Source: JAGXFP01 sp039714535 (GTDB lineage: Bacteria; Desulfobacterota; Desulfobulbia; Desulfobulbales; JAGXFP01). From it: a DNA stretch of 22,083 bases. Below the pieces are notes generated by a model, which did not search any database, was not told where the DNA came from, and was given only the letters and a program-made list of their open reading frames with translations. Positions 1 through 7,957 of the stretch are shown here, in pieces. Both the position numbers and the translations under genes were made by a program. The stretch's first letter is position 1, and every line of letters starts with the position of its first letter. Where the stretch lies: assembly GCA_039714535.1 (NCBI GenBank), contig JBDLJC010000058.1, forward strand, positions 1-22,083, in the 5' to 3' direction.

Positions 1-94
1 TCGGCTGGTCTATATCATGCCTGCCTACATTATCGATGAAGATGATCTGGATTTTCTTATCGCAAAAATGGTTGAGGCAATTGGGGATTTGTAA
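1..94 (+). CDS. bioA: BioA-like aminotransferase, C-terminal end only
   Basis: Only the last 30 codons are in the window, in frame from base 2 and ending at the TAA at 92-94. The readable tail contains RLVYIMPAYIIDEDDLDFLI, which resembles the C-terminus of adenosylmethionine-8-amino-7-oxononanoate aminotransferase (E. coli BioA has a Y-L-M-P-P-Y-I-I stretch at the same place). BioA is the PLP-dependent enzyme that makes 7,8-diaminopelargonate in biotin synthesis, in the cytoplasm. The catalytic part lies outside the window, so the assignment rests on the tail motif alone. Another class III aminotransferase is possible. Confidence 0.6.
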   Translation, partial: RLVYIMPAYIIDEDDLDFLIAKMVEAIGDL

Positions 95-292
95 AAGTTT
101 GCCTGTCGTTCTCCTTCCATCATGATCCGCGTCCGGGAGTATGACCCTTTTTATCTTGACACCCAGCTCAGAGGCTATTAGATGAGATGGTCCGGCAAAG
201 GCTGGTCAGGATCTTTCGCGGATTTTTATTACAATTACATTGGATTCGCAATTGAGCGTGGCAGTAGTTAATTAAGAAAGAGGGGATTTATT
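95..292. other. Intergenic region upstream of the beta-barrel gene
   Basis: This stretch holds no convincing gene. A TTGACA at 156-161 could be a -35 box, but the -10 candidate downstream (TTAGAT at 178-183) is poor, so I do not call a promoter. A purine-rich ribosome binding site (AAGAAAGAGGGG) lies at about 273-285, just before the ATG at 293. Confidence 0.4.
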
Positions 293-931
293 ATGAAGAA
301 AATATTCATTATCGCATTTGCGCTAATCGTGATTTCGCTTGCAACTACCTCGGCCCATGCAAGCGGGCTTGGCGTTTATCTGAGTAGCGGCTTCGGGGAC
401 TCCGACATTGAAACCGGGCCCTGGTGGTCCGTTACCGATACACATGACTCCGACCTGGAACTGCTTAGCGGCGGCCTGGTATTTGATACCAACCTCTCCA
501 AGAACCGCCTTTTCAATTACAGGATGGAGCTTGGCAGGGGGACTTATACATGGCAAGATTTCCCCGCTGGTATGGAAACGGAGCTAAATCAAACAGTTAT
601 GACACACGATTTCGGTTTCGGTATCCTCCGAAACAAGGCGGTCAGGCTTTGGCTTGGGCCTGAGATAAGGATCTCCAGGACAAATGATGAGGTAGATGGA
701 ATTGAGTACGATATGACCGGGTTTGGCGTTGGCCTTGCTCTCGGCCTCAACATCAATCTTCCTGGCTCCGTAACCATCGGCCTTAAGACAAGTTTGATGG
801 ATCAGGTGATGAACGGTGATTTCACCTACGATGACCCGGTAACGGGTTTGACTACCGATGATATCTCGACGGACGACTATGTCACCCTAGTTACCGCAGC
901 CCTCATCTTCAGGTTCGGTGAGGGGAGTTAG
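293..931 (+). CDS. Exported beta-barrel-like outer membrane protein, 212 aa
   Basis: The protein starts with a classical signal peptide: MKK, a hydrophobic core, and a likely signal peptidase I cleavage after AHA at residues 21-23. The mature part is rich in Gly, Asp, Thr and aromatics. It shows short alternating hydrophobic stretches such as GFGVGLALGLNINL (about 142-155) and YVTLVTAALIFRF near the C-terminus, the pattern of a small transmembrane beta barrel. The aromatic-rich last strand fits outer-membrane insertion. A strong AG-rich ribosome binding site precedes the ATG. No specific family is recognised; OmpW-like or generic OMP_b-brl folds are options. It stands alone and is followed by a hairpin terminator. 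Confidence 0.65.
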   Translation: MKKIFIIAFALIVISLATTSAHASGLGVYLSSGFGDSDIETGPWWSVTDTHDSDLELLSGGLVFDTNLSKNRLFNYRMELGRGTYTWQDFPAGMETELNQTVMTHDFGFGILRNKAVRLWLGPEIRISRTNDEVDGIEYDMTGFGVGLALGLNINLPGSVTIGLKTSLMDQVMNGDFTYDDPVTGLTTDDISTDDYVTLVTAALIFRFGEGS

Positions 932-981
932 ACCAAGGAAGGATGGCTTTTACCATGACAATTTAAAAGCTGCATCTTAGA

Positions 982-1021
982 GAAAACCGGTTTTCACAGC
1001 TCCGGTGGGAATCGGTTTTTC
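982..1021. terminator. Hairpin, probably a bidirectional terminator
   Basis: AAAACCG at 983-989 pairs with CGGTTTT at 1013-1019 and runs into T5 on the plus strand. On the minus strand the same stem runs into TTTT. It lies between the convergent beta-barrel gene (+) and TauE/SafE gene (-), where a shared terminator is expected. The loop is long (about 23 nt) and contains a smaller imperfect stem. Confidence 0.55.
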
Positions 1022-1040
1022 TATTAATAGGGCTTTAGAT

Positions 1041-1985
1041 TTACCAAGAAAAAAACGAGATTACGTACTTTGCTGCCGTTAGCAGAATGCAGCCGGTCAA
1101 CATCCATTTAATGGTCTTGGCCGGGACAAATTTTTGGTATCTGGCCCCGCAGTACATCCCGCCGAATCCCCCCAACCCAAACAGAAATCCCAGTAGCCAG
1201 TCGGGGGCGATAGCCATATCGGGGTAGAAGGGGGCGATGATCTGGTAGAAGATCACCCCCGCCACCGAGGTAATAAAGGTACCCATCAGGGCCGCACCGG
1301 CCACGGTATAAACCGGCAGGCCCAAAAAAGTAATGAAAAACGGCGCAACAATGGCGCCTCCGCCGATCCCGTACACCCCGCCGATAATCCCGACCATTAA
1401 ACTTAAAGCCATGACGACTACGGTGTTGATGGTGAAATTCCGGCCATAAAAATCGTAAGAGATGCAGGTCAGGTTGAATTTTCTGGTCGTCACGGCCGGC
1501 AGCCGGTCGTTGTCCTGTTTTGCCTTAAAATCTTTTACCTGTTGCTGAAATTTTTCCTCGGTCTCCCCCTGGCCATTGCCAGTGCGGTTCTTTGCCAGAA
1601 TATCCCTTAATAACCGGCAACCGATGTAGAGGAGAACCAGGCCAACGAACATTTTGAAATTGCGGGGCTCGGGCAGATAGCGGATGCGGACGATCGCACC
1701 GATCAGGACCCCGGGCAGGGTGCCGATAATGACCACCCAGGTCAGTGGCCAGACCATGCGGCCTTCCTTGATGTAGCGATATACCCCGCTGGGGATGGCG
1801 ACTATATTGAAGAGCTGGTTGGTCGCACTTACCGCCGGGCTGTTGAAGCCAAGAACGCTGACCTGAAATGGTAGCAGGAGAAAGGCGCCCGACACTCCGC
1901 CCATCGAAGTGAAAAAGGAAATGACGAAGGCTAATGCTGGAGGGATGAGGGGGTTAAGCTCTATGTCGGCAACCGGAAAGTACAT
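1041..1985 (-). CDS. TauE/SafE family (sulfite exporter-type) membrane protein, 314 aa
   Basis: This is a polytopic membrane protein of the TauE/SafE (DUF81) family, which exports sulfite, sulfoacetate or related sulfur anions, or is of unknown substrate. It has the two family repeats. The N-terminal repeat includes FFTSMGGVSGAFLLLPF (about 24-40). The C-terminal repeat includes GIIGGVYGIGGGAIVAPFF (about 203-221), with the Gly-rich re-entrant motif. A hydrophilic loop of roughly 50 residues (about 131-185, rich in K, E, Q and R) separates them, longer than in typical 250-270 aa members. It starts 2 nt after the half-length TauE gene and has no good ribosome binding site of its own, so translation is probably coupled. 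It is the last gene of the minus-strand cluster. Substrate is not deducible. Confidence 0.85.
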   Translation of the reverse strand: MYFPVADIELNPLIPPALAFVISFFTSMGGVSGAFLLLPFQVSVLGFNSPAVSATNQLFNIVAIPSGVYRYIKEGRMVWPLTWVVIIGTLPGVLIGAIVRIRYLPEPRNFKMFVGLVLLYIGCRLLRDILAKNRTGNGQGETEEKFQQQVKDFKAKQDNDRLPAVTTRKFNLTCISYDFYGRNFTINTVVVMALSLMVGIIGGVYGIGGGAIVAPFFITFLGLPVYTVAGAALMGTFITSVAGVIFYQIIAPFYPDMAIAPDWLLGFLFGLGGFGGMYCGARYQKFVPAKTIKWMLTGCILLTAAKYVISFFSW

Positions 1986-1987
1986 TT

Positions 1988-2347
1988 TTACTTTTTAATA
2001 AAGAGGTATAGCGCCAGACAAACGAGGATAACCGCGAAGATCTTTTTGAAACTGTCGGTTGGGACATGATCGATGTAACGGGCGCCGATCTGAGCGCCAA
2101 TAATGCCGCCTACGCCGAGCAACAGGCCGTATTTATAATCGACATGGGCCAGTTTGTTATGGGCAATCAGGGCCGAGGCCGAAATTATCAGAATACCCAG
2201 AAAGGAGGTGCCCACCGCTTTCTGGGCGGAAAAACCCAGATACAATAGAATAGGCACCATCAGGAAACCGCCGCCTAATCCGGTGAAGGAGGCGCCGATC
2301 CCCACCACTATCCCGCTGGCGAGGATTGCCAGTAAGGTCATGTCCAT
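1988..2347 (-). CDS. Half-length TauE/SafE family protein, 119 aa
   Basis: The protein carries only one TauE/SafE repeat: GIGASFTGLGGGFLMVPILL at about 16-35, then three further hydrophobic helices, for about four membrane segments in total. Complete family members have two repeats, so this one must pair with itself or with the full-length protein encoded 2 nt downstream. I chose the ATG at 2347, which has an AGGGGAAG ribosome binding site about 4-7 nt upstream, over the adjacent TTG at 2350. There is no sign of a frameshift joining it to the downstream gene. It follows the third antiporter subunit after about 86 nt, so it may be read from the Mrp operon. Confidence 0.75.
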   Translation of the reverse strand: MDMTLLAILASGIVVGIGASFTGLGGGFLMVPILLYLGFSAQKAVGTSFLGILIISASALIAHNKLAHVDYKYGLLLGVGGIIGAQIGARYIDHVPTDSFKKIFAVILVCLALYLFIKK

Positions 2348-2433
2348 CAATCTTCCCCTAATCTTTTCAAGTAGTTACGGTCACGATCAATTCCGGGTTT
2401 GCTTCTCAACCAAGATCGGTAAAGAATCATTAC

Positions 2434-4203
2434 CTAGAAACTGAAAACAAATATTAGCCCCAAAAATAGTGAAACAAAAACAGCCATAACCGCCAGTCCC
2501 ATGGTGCCGGAACTGAAATTACGGTACAGGTGGGTTTTCTCTTTCCGGCGTTGCTCCTGATCAAGGGTAAGAAACCAGACTGGGGTCATGACCAGATTGG
2601 CCAGATGGGCTGGGCCATTCTGGCCGAATCTGGCAACGGTGCCGGTAATTCCTTTAATAAACACCAGTTCCGCAACCTGATTCAGGCCGTTGAACAACTT
2701 GTCGGCCAACAGGTAGAACCACCGGCCACCCTTGCGGTAAAGCAAATCGCTGTCCAGATTAATCGCCCTGATTTCGGCCGGGTAGATCCCGGCCTGCAAT
2801 AACAGGGTGAAGGCCAGGGCCGCGAATATCAGAAGCTGCAACTTGCCTATGACATGGGAAAAAGTATAGGGCGTAAAATCTACCGGGTAGGGAAGAATCG
2901 CATAGAGCAGCTGGGGGTAGACCCCGATGAAGATACATAAAAAGGAAGCTGCCCCCATGGCGAGCAGCATGTTCAGCGGCGCCTCATTGACCCGATGGCC
3001 ACCATCGCGGGAAAAGAAGGCGAAAAAGGGGACCTTGATGTCGGGGAGGAAAGCGCTGGCCGAGGCGAAGAGCAGCACCAGCCAGACGATGGCCAGATGG
3101 CCGTGGGCCGCGGCATCTATCACCATGGTTTTACTGACAAACCCGCTGGTCAGGGGAAAGGCCAAGATTGAGAGCGCACCGATAATGCAGAAGAACGCCG
3201 TCCACGGCATGGACTTGTACAAACCGCCCAGGTCGGTGGCCTTGATCTTGTCCGTCCGGAAGATCACCGCACCCATTGACATAAAGAGCAGCGACTTATA
3301 AAGGATATGGGCGAAGGCGTGGGCTGCGGTGCCATTAATGGCAAGTTCTGTGCCGATCCCGATCCCGACCATCATAAAACCAACCTGGTTGATCAGGCTG
3401 TAGGAGAGCACCCGCCGCAAATCATTCTCAATCACCGCAAAAAAGATGGGAAAGACGGTCATGGTCGCCCCGATCCAGATCAGCATCTCGGTACCGGGAA
3501 AGGCCCGGGCCAGGGCATAGACTGCAGTCTTGGTGGTGAAGGCGCTCAGGAACACCGCGCCGCCAATCGTGGCCTCCGGGTAAGAGTCGGTGAGCCAGGT
3601 ATGAACAAAGGGCCAGGCGGCGTTGATGCCCATACCAAAAAAGATGAGATAGGTGGCGGGGTTGGAAAGGCCGATATAGCCAAGGGCGATGGACTGCTGT
3701 TCGTTGATGTACATGATGATCCCGGCCAGGAGGACCAGGCCACCGAAGACATGGACCATCAGATAGCGGAAACCGGCGGCCTGGGAACCCTTGGTGCGTC
3801 GAGCCCAGATAAGGGCTAGAGCGGAGACCGTCAGCATCTCCCAGAAGACGAAAAAGGAAAAAAGATCTCCGGCAAAGACAACCCCCAGAGCGCTGCCCGC
3901 ATAGACCAGGCTGCTGACCTTTTCCAGATCGTTTTTAAGATTAAGGGTATAGATGATGCCGATCAGCGAGATGAGGTGGTAGATATAGGCAAAGAGCAAC
4001 GAGAGACGGTCAACCTTGAAGGGCATCAGGTCGAAGCCGAGGAAGTCCAGTTGCCAGCTACTGTCCGGCATCATGTTTACCAGATAAAAAAAGCTGAGAA
4101 CCGGCAGCATCAGCATATAGACGGACTTGATTTTGCCCGGCAGCAGCGGGACCAGGAGAGCGCCGAAGATAAAGATGAAGGCGGGTGGTAGTAGATCAAT
4201 CAT
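2434..4203 (-). CDS. Antiporter-like membrane subunit (MrpA/MrpD/NuoL-M family), third copy, 589 aa
   Basis: This is a proton-conducting membrane subunit of the Mrp/complex I family with about 14 helices plus a C-terminal extension. The TM5 glutamate is present (E122 in FFVFWEMLTV). So are a TM8 lysine (K225), the HxxxHxxxK set (H295, H299, K303) and the TM12-type lysine (K358 in SGFVSKTM). The TM7 lysine, normally in an AKAxxxPxHxWLP context, is replaced by Asn194 (INAAWPFVHTWL). After the core there is an amphipathic and helical tail (about 450-589) ending in a last TM helix. The ATG at 4203 has a GAGGA site 7 nt upstream and overlaps the end of the 88-aa gene by 8 nt, so the two are co-translated. 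It probably serves as an extra ion channel of the Mrp complex. Confidence 0.85.
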   Translation of the reverse strand: MIDLLPPAFIFIFGALLVPLLPGKIKSVYMLMLPVLSFFYLVNMMPDSSWQLDFLGFDLMPFKVDRLSLLFAYIYHLISLIGIIYTLNLKNDLEKVSSLVYAGSALGVVFAGDLFSFFVFWEMLTVSALALIWARRTKGSQAAGFRYLMVHVFGGLVLLAGIIMYINEQQSIALGYIGLSNPATYLIFFGMGINAAWPFVHTWLTDSYPEATIGGAVFLSAFTTKTAVYALARAFPGTEMLIWIGATMTVFPIFFAVIENDLRRVLSYSLINQVGFMMVGIGIGTELAINGTAAHAFAHILYKSLLFMSMGAVIFRTDKIKATDLGGLYKSMPWTAFFCIIGALSILAFPLTSGFVSKTMVIDAAAHGHLAIVWLVLLFASASAFLPDIKVPFFAFFSRDGGHRVNEAPLNMLLAMGAASFLCIFIGVYPQLLYAILPYPVDFTPYTFSHVIGKLQLLIFAALAFTLLLQAGIYPAEIRAINLDSDLLYRKGGRWFYLLADKLFNGLNQVAELVFIKGITGTVARFGQNGPAHLANLVMTPVWFLTLDQEQRRKEKTHLYRNFSSGTMGLAVMAVFVSLFLGLIFVFSF

Positions 4204-4447
4204 CGTAATAGTCCTCGTCCCTTTTCACCAGGGGGCGGAGAATATATTTGGCGGCCAGCACCAGCAGGACACAGGCGGCAAAGCCGAAGATGGCATAGAA
4301 CCCCGGCCATTCTTCCCAGGGGAAATAGGGGTGTTTGTCGACAAAGGGCTCCAGGGCGAGCAGGAGGAGCAGGGAACCGAAAAGCCCGGAGAGTACCCGT
4401 TGGATATTTTTCGGGTTGTCGAAGATATGTTTTTTTTCGTCAGCCAT
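4196..4447 (-). CDS. Small two-helix membrane protein of the Mrp operon, 83 aa
   Basis: The protein has a charged N-terminus (MADEKKHIFDNPKNIQRV), two hydrophobic helices (about 19-33 and 49-66) and an acidic tail ending in DEDYYDD. I recognise no named family. Its place between antiporter subunits, the 8-nt overlap with the next gene and its size suggest an accessory subunit of the Mrp complex, perhaps filling the place of small MrpA-derived domains. The start could also be the in-frame ATG at 4462, five codons earlier; the ATG at 4447 has a weak GAGAG upstream. Function is inferred from position only. Confidence 0.65.
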   Translation of the reverse strand: MADEKKHIFDNPKNIQRVLSGLFGSLLLLLALEPFVDKHPYFPWEEWPGFYAIFGFAACVLLVLAAKYILRPLVKRDEDYYDD

Positions 4448-4497
4448 GGTTGATGCTCTCATAAAAAGTATGCTTATAATTTTTGATGGCTAGCCAT

Positions 4498-4617
4498 CTA
4501 GCTGCGGATAAAAATAACTGCCAGATAGATGAGACTTATCGCAAAGATGATATAAAAATCTGTTCGGTAGCCCGGTACGGGCTCATGGGCCAGTTCCATT
4601 ATTTCCTTCTCTTTCAT
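4498..4617 (-). CDS. Single-pass small membrane protein of the Mrp operon, 39 aa
   Basis: This tiny gene starts with an ATG at 4615-4617 that overlaps the TGA of the NuoL-type gene as ATGA. A GGAGG stands about 7 nt upstream. The protein has a charged N-terminus, a PGYRTDFY segment (about 15-22) and one hydrophobic helix (about 22-37) ending in Arg-Ser. The stop-start overlap, the ribosome binding site and the lipid-spanning helix argue that it is real. It would be a small accessory subunit of the antiporter complex. No family is recognised. A much longer frame extending to 5052 exists but lies entirely antisense-frame inside the NuoL-type gene and is not credible. Confidence 0.7.
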   Translation of the reverse strand: MKEKEIMELAHEPVPGYRTDFYIIFAISLIYLAVIFIRS

Positions 4618-6107
4618 CTTAAGCCTCCGGTAAAACCCTGCGCCGCCATCATGGCCAGATTCGCAAAGGGCTGGGGATAGAAAAACAGCATTATGGAAAC
4701 AAGGGCGGTTAGCAGCAGCGGGGCGACGCACCAGGTCGGCGCCTCCTGGATCTTTTCTGCAAACATCGACTCTTCCGGGGTACAGAAAAAGGCCTTGTAG
4801 ACAATAGGCAGAAAATAGGCGGCGTTCAGCAGGGAACTGCCCAATAGGACGAAGAGCATGGCTGGTTGCTCTGCCTCGAGGGTGCCGAGGACCAGAAACC
4901 ATTTGCTGATGAAACCACCGGTGGGCGGCAGGCCGATCACCGACAGGGAGCCGATTAAAAAGGCAAACATGGTCAGCGGCATCCGGCGGCCGATACCGAC
5001 CATCTCGCTGATGTATTTTTTGCCGGTGGCCACGAAAATTGCCCCGGCGCACATGAAGAGAGTGATCTTGCCGAAGGCGTGCATGGCGATATGGAGCATT
5101 CCACCCGTCAATCCTTTGGGGGAAAGGAGGGCCGCGCCCATCACGATATAAGAGAGCTGGCCGATGGTCGAAAAGGCGAGCCTCCTCTTCAGACCGTCCT
5201 GGGATAGAGCAATCAGCGAGGCAACGATTACGGTAATAGCGGCAATGATCAGGACAATATCGTTTAAGTGCATCGACTTTAGCAGATCTACACCGAATAC
5301 CCCGGTGACGATCCGGAAGATCGAGAAGACCCCGACCTTGACCACCGCCACGGCGTGCAATAACGCACTGACCGGGGTCGGGGCGACCATCGCCGCCGGC
5401 AGCCAGCCATGAAAGGGCATGATCCCAGCCTTGGCAAAACCGAAAACGAACATCAGGAGCAGAACCAGCAACAGTCCGCGTGAATCGACACCGGCAAGGA
5501 TCCCAGCGCTACTGAAATCGAGAGTTCCGGCCAGGTTGTAGCAGATCAGCATGGCCGGCAGGACCAGACCGATGGAGGTACCTAAGATATAAGTCAGATA
5601 CTTGCGGCCGGAGACCCGGGCCTCGCCATCCTGGTGGTGGGTAACCAGCGGATAGGTGGCCAGAGATAGTATCTCATAGAAGAGATAGAGGGTGAAAAGG
5701 TTGGCGGAAAACGCCACACCGATCGTCGCCGACAGGGCCACCGCAAAAAAGGCAAAGTATCGGGTCTGGGCATGTTCGTCGAGGCCCCGCATATAGCCGA
5801 TCGAATAGGCCGAGGTGACCAGCCAGAGGGTGGAGGCAACCAGGGCAAAGAGCATTCCGAAACTATCAACCCTGAAAGCTATGGCCAGGCCGGGCAGTAC
5901 TTCGAAAAGAGAATATTCAATAACCTTGCTGTCAAGAATTATCCCGAGCATTGAAACCACCAGGCCAAACTTGATCAGCCCGGCTCCAAAGGTGAACCCT
6001 TCCCGTAGATTCGGTTTATGCTTCCCGGCCAGCACGATCAGCGGTACTGTCGCCAAGGAGACCATAGAGGCCAACAGGGGTTTTATCGAAGTAATTGACT
6101 CGAGCAT
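4614..6107 (-). CDS. NuoL/MrpA-type antiporter-like subunit, second copy, 497 aa
   Basis: About 14 transmembrane helices with every key ionisable residue of the family: E145 (LYLFYEIL, TM5), K226 (FAKAGIMPFHGWLP, TM7), H251 and K257 (TM8), H339, H343 and K347 (LHIAMHAFGK), and K402 (GFISKWFL, TM12). The MVAPTPVSALLHA motif after TM7 is typical of NuoL/MrpA N-terminal domains. The protein therefore probably takes the part of the N-terminal, NuoL-like half of MrpA, which is otherwise missing here. It starts 3 nt after the mrpD stop, with a poor ribosome binding site, so coupling is likely. It ends in an ATGA overlap with the 39-aa gene. Confidence 0.88.
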   Translation of the reverse strand: MLESITSIKPLLASMVSLATVPLIVLAGKHKPNLREGFTFGAGLIKFGLVVSMLGIILDSKVIEYSLFEVLPGLAIAFRVDSFGMLFALVASTLWLVTSAYSIGYMRGLDEHAQTRYFAFFAVALSATIGVAFSANLFTLYLFYEILSLATYPLVTHHQDGEARVSGRKYLTYILGTSIGLVLPAMLICYNLAGTLDFSSAGILAGVDSRGLLLVLLLMFVFGFAKAGIMPFHGWLPAAMVAPTPVSALLHAVAVVKVGVFSIFRIVTGVFGVDLLKSMHLNDIVLIIAAITVIVASLIALSQDGLKRRLAFSTIGQLSYIVMGAALLSPKGLTGGMLHIAMHAFGKITLFMCAGAIFVATGKKYISEMVGIGRRMPLTMFAFLIGSLSVIGLPPTGGFISKWFLVLGTLEAEQPAMLFVLLGSSLLNAAYFLPIVYKAFFCTPEESMFAEKIQEAPTWCVAPLLLTALVSIMLFFYPQPFANLAMMAAQGFTGGLR

Positions 6108-6110
6108 TTC

Positions 6111-7580
6111 TTAGATACCCTTTGGAACGGCATACTGAATAATTGTGCTGACAATATCGCCGGAATAGATGCCGACTACGACCAGACTCACAGCCACCAG
6201 CAGCAGCGGCGCCAGCATCGACAAGGGTGCTTCGTTGACACCCTTGTCCTCTGGTGTTTCAAAATAACCGATCTCGATGATCCGGAAAAAGAGCACCGCA
6301 TTGACCAGACTGGAGAACAGCAGGGCGGTAACGAATTCCCAACGCGCGGCCTGAATGCCGCCCAGAATCAGGTACCATTTACTGAAGAAACCGGCCGTAG
6401 GCGGTACCCCGATCATCGACAGGGCCCCGACCATGAAGGCGGTCATGGTCACCGGCATCCGGTGGAAGATTCCTTTCAGATCGGTCAGTTGTTGGCCGCC
6501 GACCTTATAAATTATGGCCCCGGCCGCCAGGAACAGGCAGAGGGTCATCAAGGCATCGTTAAGGATATGGAGGATAGCGCCGGTTATGCCATACTCGTTG
6601 GCCAGCCAAGCGCCGCCGACCATGTAACCGACTTCGGCGATGATCAGATAGGTCAGCATCTTCTTGAAATCTTTCTGGGCCAGGGCCAGGAGAGAACCGC
6701 TGATAATGGCGATTACCGCCAGCCAGACAATCGCATTAGCCATGCTTAAATACTGGTAAACGTAAGCCGGGGTAAAGAGCGAAAACATGACCCGCAGCAT
6801 GATATAGACCGAGACCTTGGTCATCAGCGGCGCGATCAGGCAACTGGTACCGTTTGGCGCGTAGGTGTAAGCGTTGGGTAGCCAGGAGTGCATCGGGAAA
6901 AAGGCCATCTTGGCCCAGATGCCGACCATTATCAGGATAAAGGCGACCAGAATGGCCCTGGAGCTATAGAGCTCGGGCAGGATCACTGCCAGGTCCGCTA
7001 TGTTGAGCGAGCCGGTCATGATATAGAGATGGCCGACCCCCAGCAGGTACAGACTGGCGCCGATCGTCCCGATCATCAAATAGTTGAAACTGGCGTGCAG
7101 GGCTCGGGGCTGCCCGATGGTGATCAGGGCATAGGTGGTCAGGGCTGATATTTCCAGGAGCACGTAGAGGTTGAAGGCATCACCGGTGATGGTCATCCCC
7201 AGTAGGCCGGTGACTAATAAAAGGTACAGGGTATAAAACAGGTTGATTCGGGTCGGCAGCTCTTCTGCAACGCTGATTTTTGCGAAGACCGCGGCTAGTA
7301 GCGCCACGGTTGTTATAACCACCAGTACCAGACCGTTCAGGTGGTCGATCACATACTCGATCCCCATTGGCGGCGCCCAGCCGCCCAACCGATAGTGAAT
7401 AGCGCCGCTCTTGACGACCTGGCCAAGGGTGGCAAAAGAGGCCCAGCAGGATCCGGCCAGAGCCAGAACCGTCAGCGGTTGGCAGAGGCGGCGATTAAAG
7501 CAGCCAGCCATACACACGATGAAAGCACTGAGTAGTGGGATGACGACGATCAGGGCAGGAAATTGGGTGGTATCAATCAT
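6111..7580 (-). CDS. mrpD: Na+/H+ antiporter subunit D (MrpD/MnhD), 489 aa
   Basis: This is a proton-pumping type membrane subunit. E143 (LYVLLEISALTTY), K224 (IWAKMAFFPMHSWLP), K255 and the TM12 lysine K401 (GFFSKWYLI) are present. In the HxxxH/DxxxK segment the protein reads H338-x3-D342-x3-T346, so the lysine usually found at the last position is Thr. The PNAYTYAPNGTS loop after TM7 fits MrpD rather than NuoL. I chose the ATG at 7580, which overlaps the mrpC stop by 8 nt and has a GGAG about 8 nt upstream; a longer frame to 7682 only adds unrelated residues. It is the core channel of the complex in the inner membrane. Confidence 0.88.
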   Translation of the reverse strand: MIDTTQFPALIVVIPLLSAFIVCMAGCFNRRLCQPLTVLALAGSCWASFATLGQVVKSGAIHYRLGGWAPPMGIEYVIDHLNGLVLVVITTVALLAAVFAKISVAEELPTRINLFYTLYLLLVTGLLGMTITGDAFNLYVLLEISALTTYALITIGQPRALHASFNYLMIGTIGASLYLLGVGHLYIMTGSLNIADLAVILPELYSSRAILVAFILIMVGIWAKMAFFPMHSWLPNAYTYAPNGTSCLIAPLMTKVSVYIMLRVMFSLFTPAYVYQYLSMANAIVWLAVIAIISGSLLALAQKDFKKMLTYLIIAEVGYMVGGAWLANEYGITGAILHILNDALMTLCLFLAAGAIIYKVGGQQLTDLKGIFHRMPVTMTAFMVGALSMIGVPPTAGFFSKWYLILGGIQAARWEFVTALLFSSLVNAVLFFRIIEIGYFETPEDKGVNEAPLSMLAPLLLVAVSLVVVGIYSGDIVSTIIQYAVPKGI

Positions 7581-7956
7581 TGACCCGCTCCAGAATTTCA
7601 TCTTCGTGGAGAGTGTTGTATTCGGTATAGATCCGCAGGGCGATGGCCAGCGCCACCCCGAGGGTTCCCACCGAGACCACAATGGCGGTGAGCATCAGCA
7701 CATGGGGCAGGGGATTGACATAATCCAAGGCCTTGATGACCTCGTGCACTTCCTCGCCATGGCCATGCTCAATTATCGGGATGGTGCCGCCGCGCTTGGC
7801 GCCGGTGGAAACATAGAAGACGATGATCCCGGTTTGGAAGATGCCCATGCCGATGATCTTTTTGATCAGGTTGTTCTTGGCCAGCATACCGTAAAGGCCG
7901 ATCATCATGATCAAGGCGTATATCCAATAATTATATTTGGCCAGCAGCAGTTCCAT
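7573..7956 (-). CDS. mrpC: Na+/H+ antiporter subunit C (MrpC/MnhC, NuoK-like), 127 aa
   Basis: Three hydrophobic helices in a NuoK/MrpC fold. The family pattern NPLPHVLMLTAIVVSVG (about 81-97) is followed by a third helix and a short acidic C-terminus. Between helices 2 and 3 there is a His/Glu-rich loop (IIEHGHGEEVHEVIKA, about 61-76) longer than the usual link. The start at the ATG 7954-7956 directly follows the TAA of the upstream gene and has a GAAAGG site about 8 nt away; an in-frame ATG at 7992 would overlap too far. The NuoK-like subunit sits between the antiporter channels and the MrpB/G part. Confidence 0.87.
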   Translation of the reverse strand: MELLLAKYNYWIYALIMMIGLYGMLAKNNLIKKIIGMGIFQTGIIVFYVSTGAKRGGTIPIIEHGHGEEVHEVIKALDYVNPLPHVLMLTAIVVSVGTLGVALAIALRIYTEYNTLHEDEILERVND

Positions 7957-7957
7957 A

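Noticed and set aside
3307..3819. Plus-strand 170-codon frame antisense to the third antiporter subunit
   Set aside because: It is Gly/Asp/His-rich shadow coding opposite a strongly conserved membrane protein, with no ribosome binding site or family signature.
4618..5052. Long minus-strand frame upstream of the 39-aa gene, giving a 184-residue product
   Set aside because: It lies inside the NuoL-type gene in another frame, is rich in Arg, Pro and His with no domain, and the credible start is the ATG at 4617.
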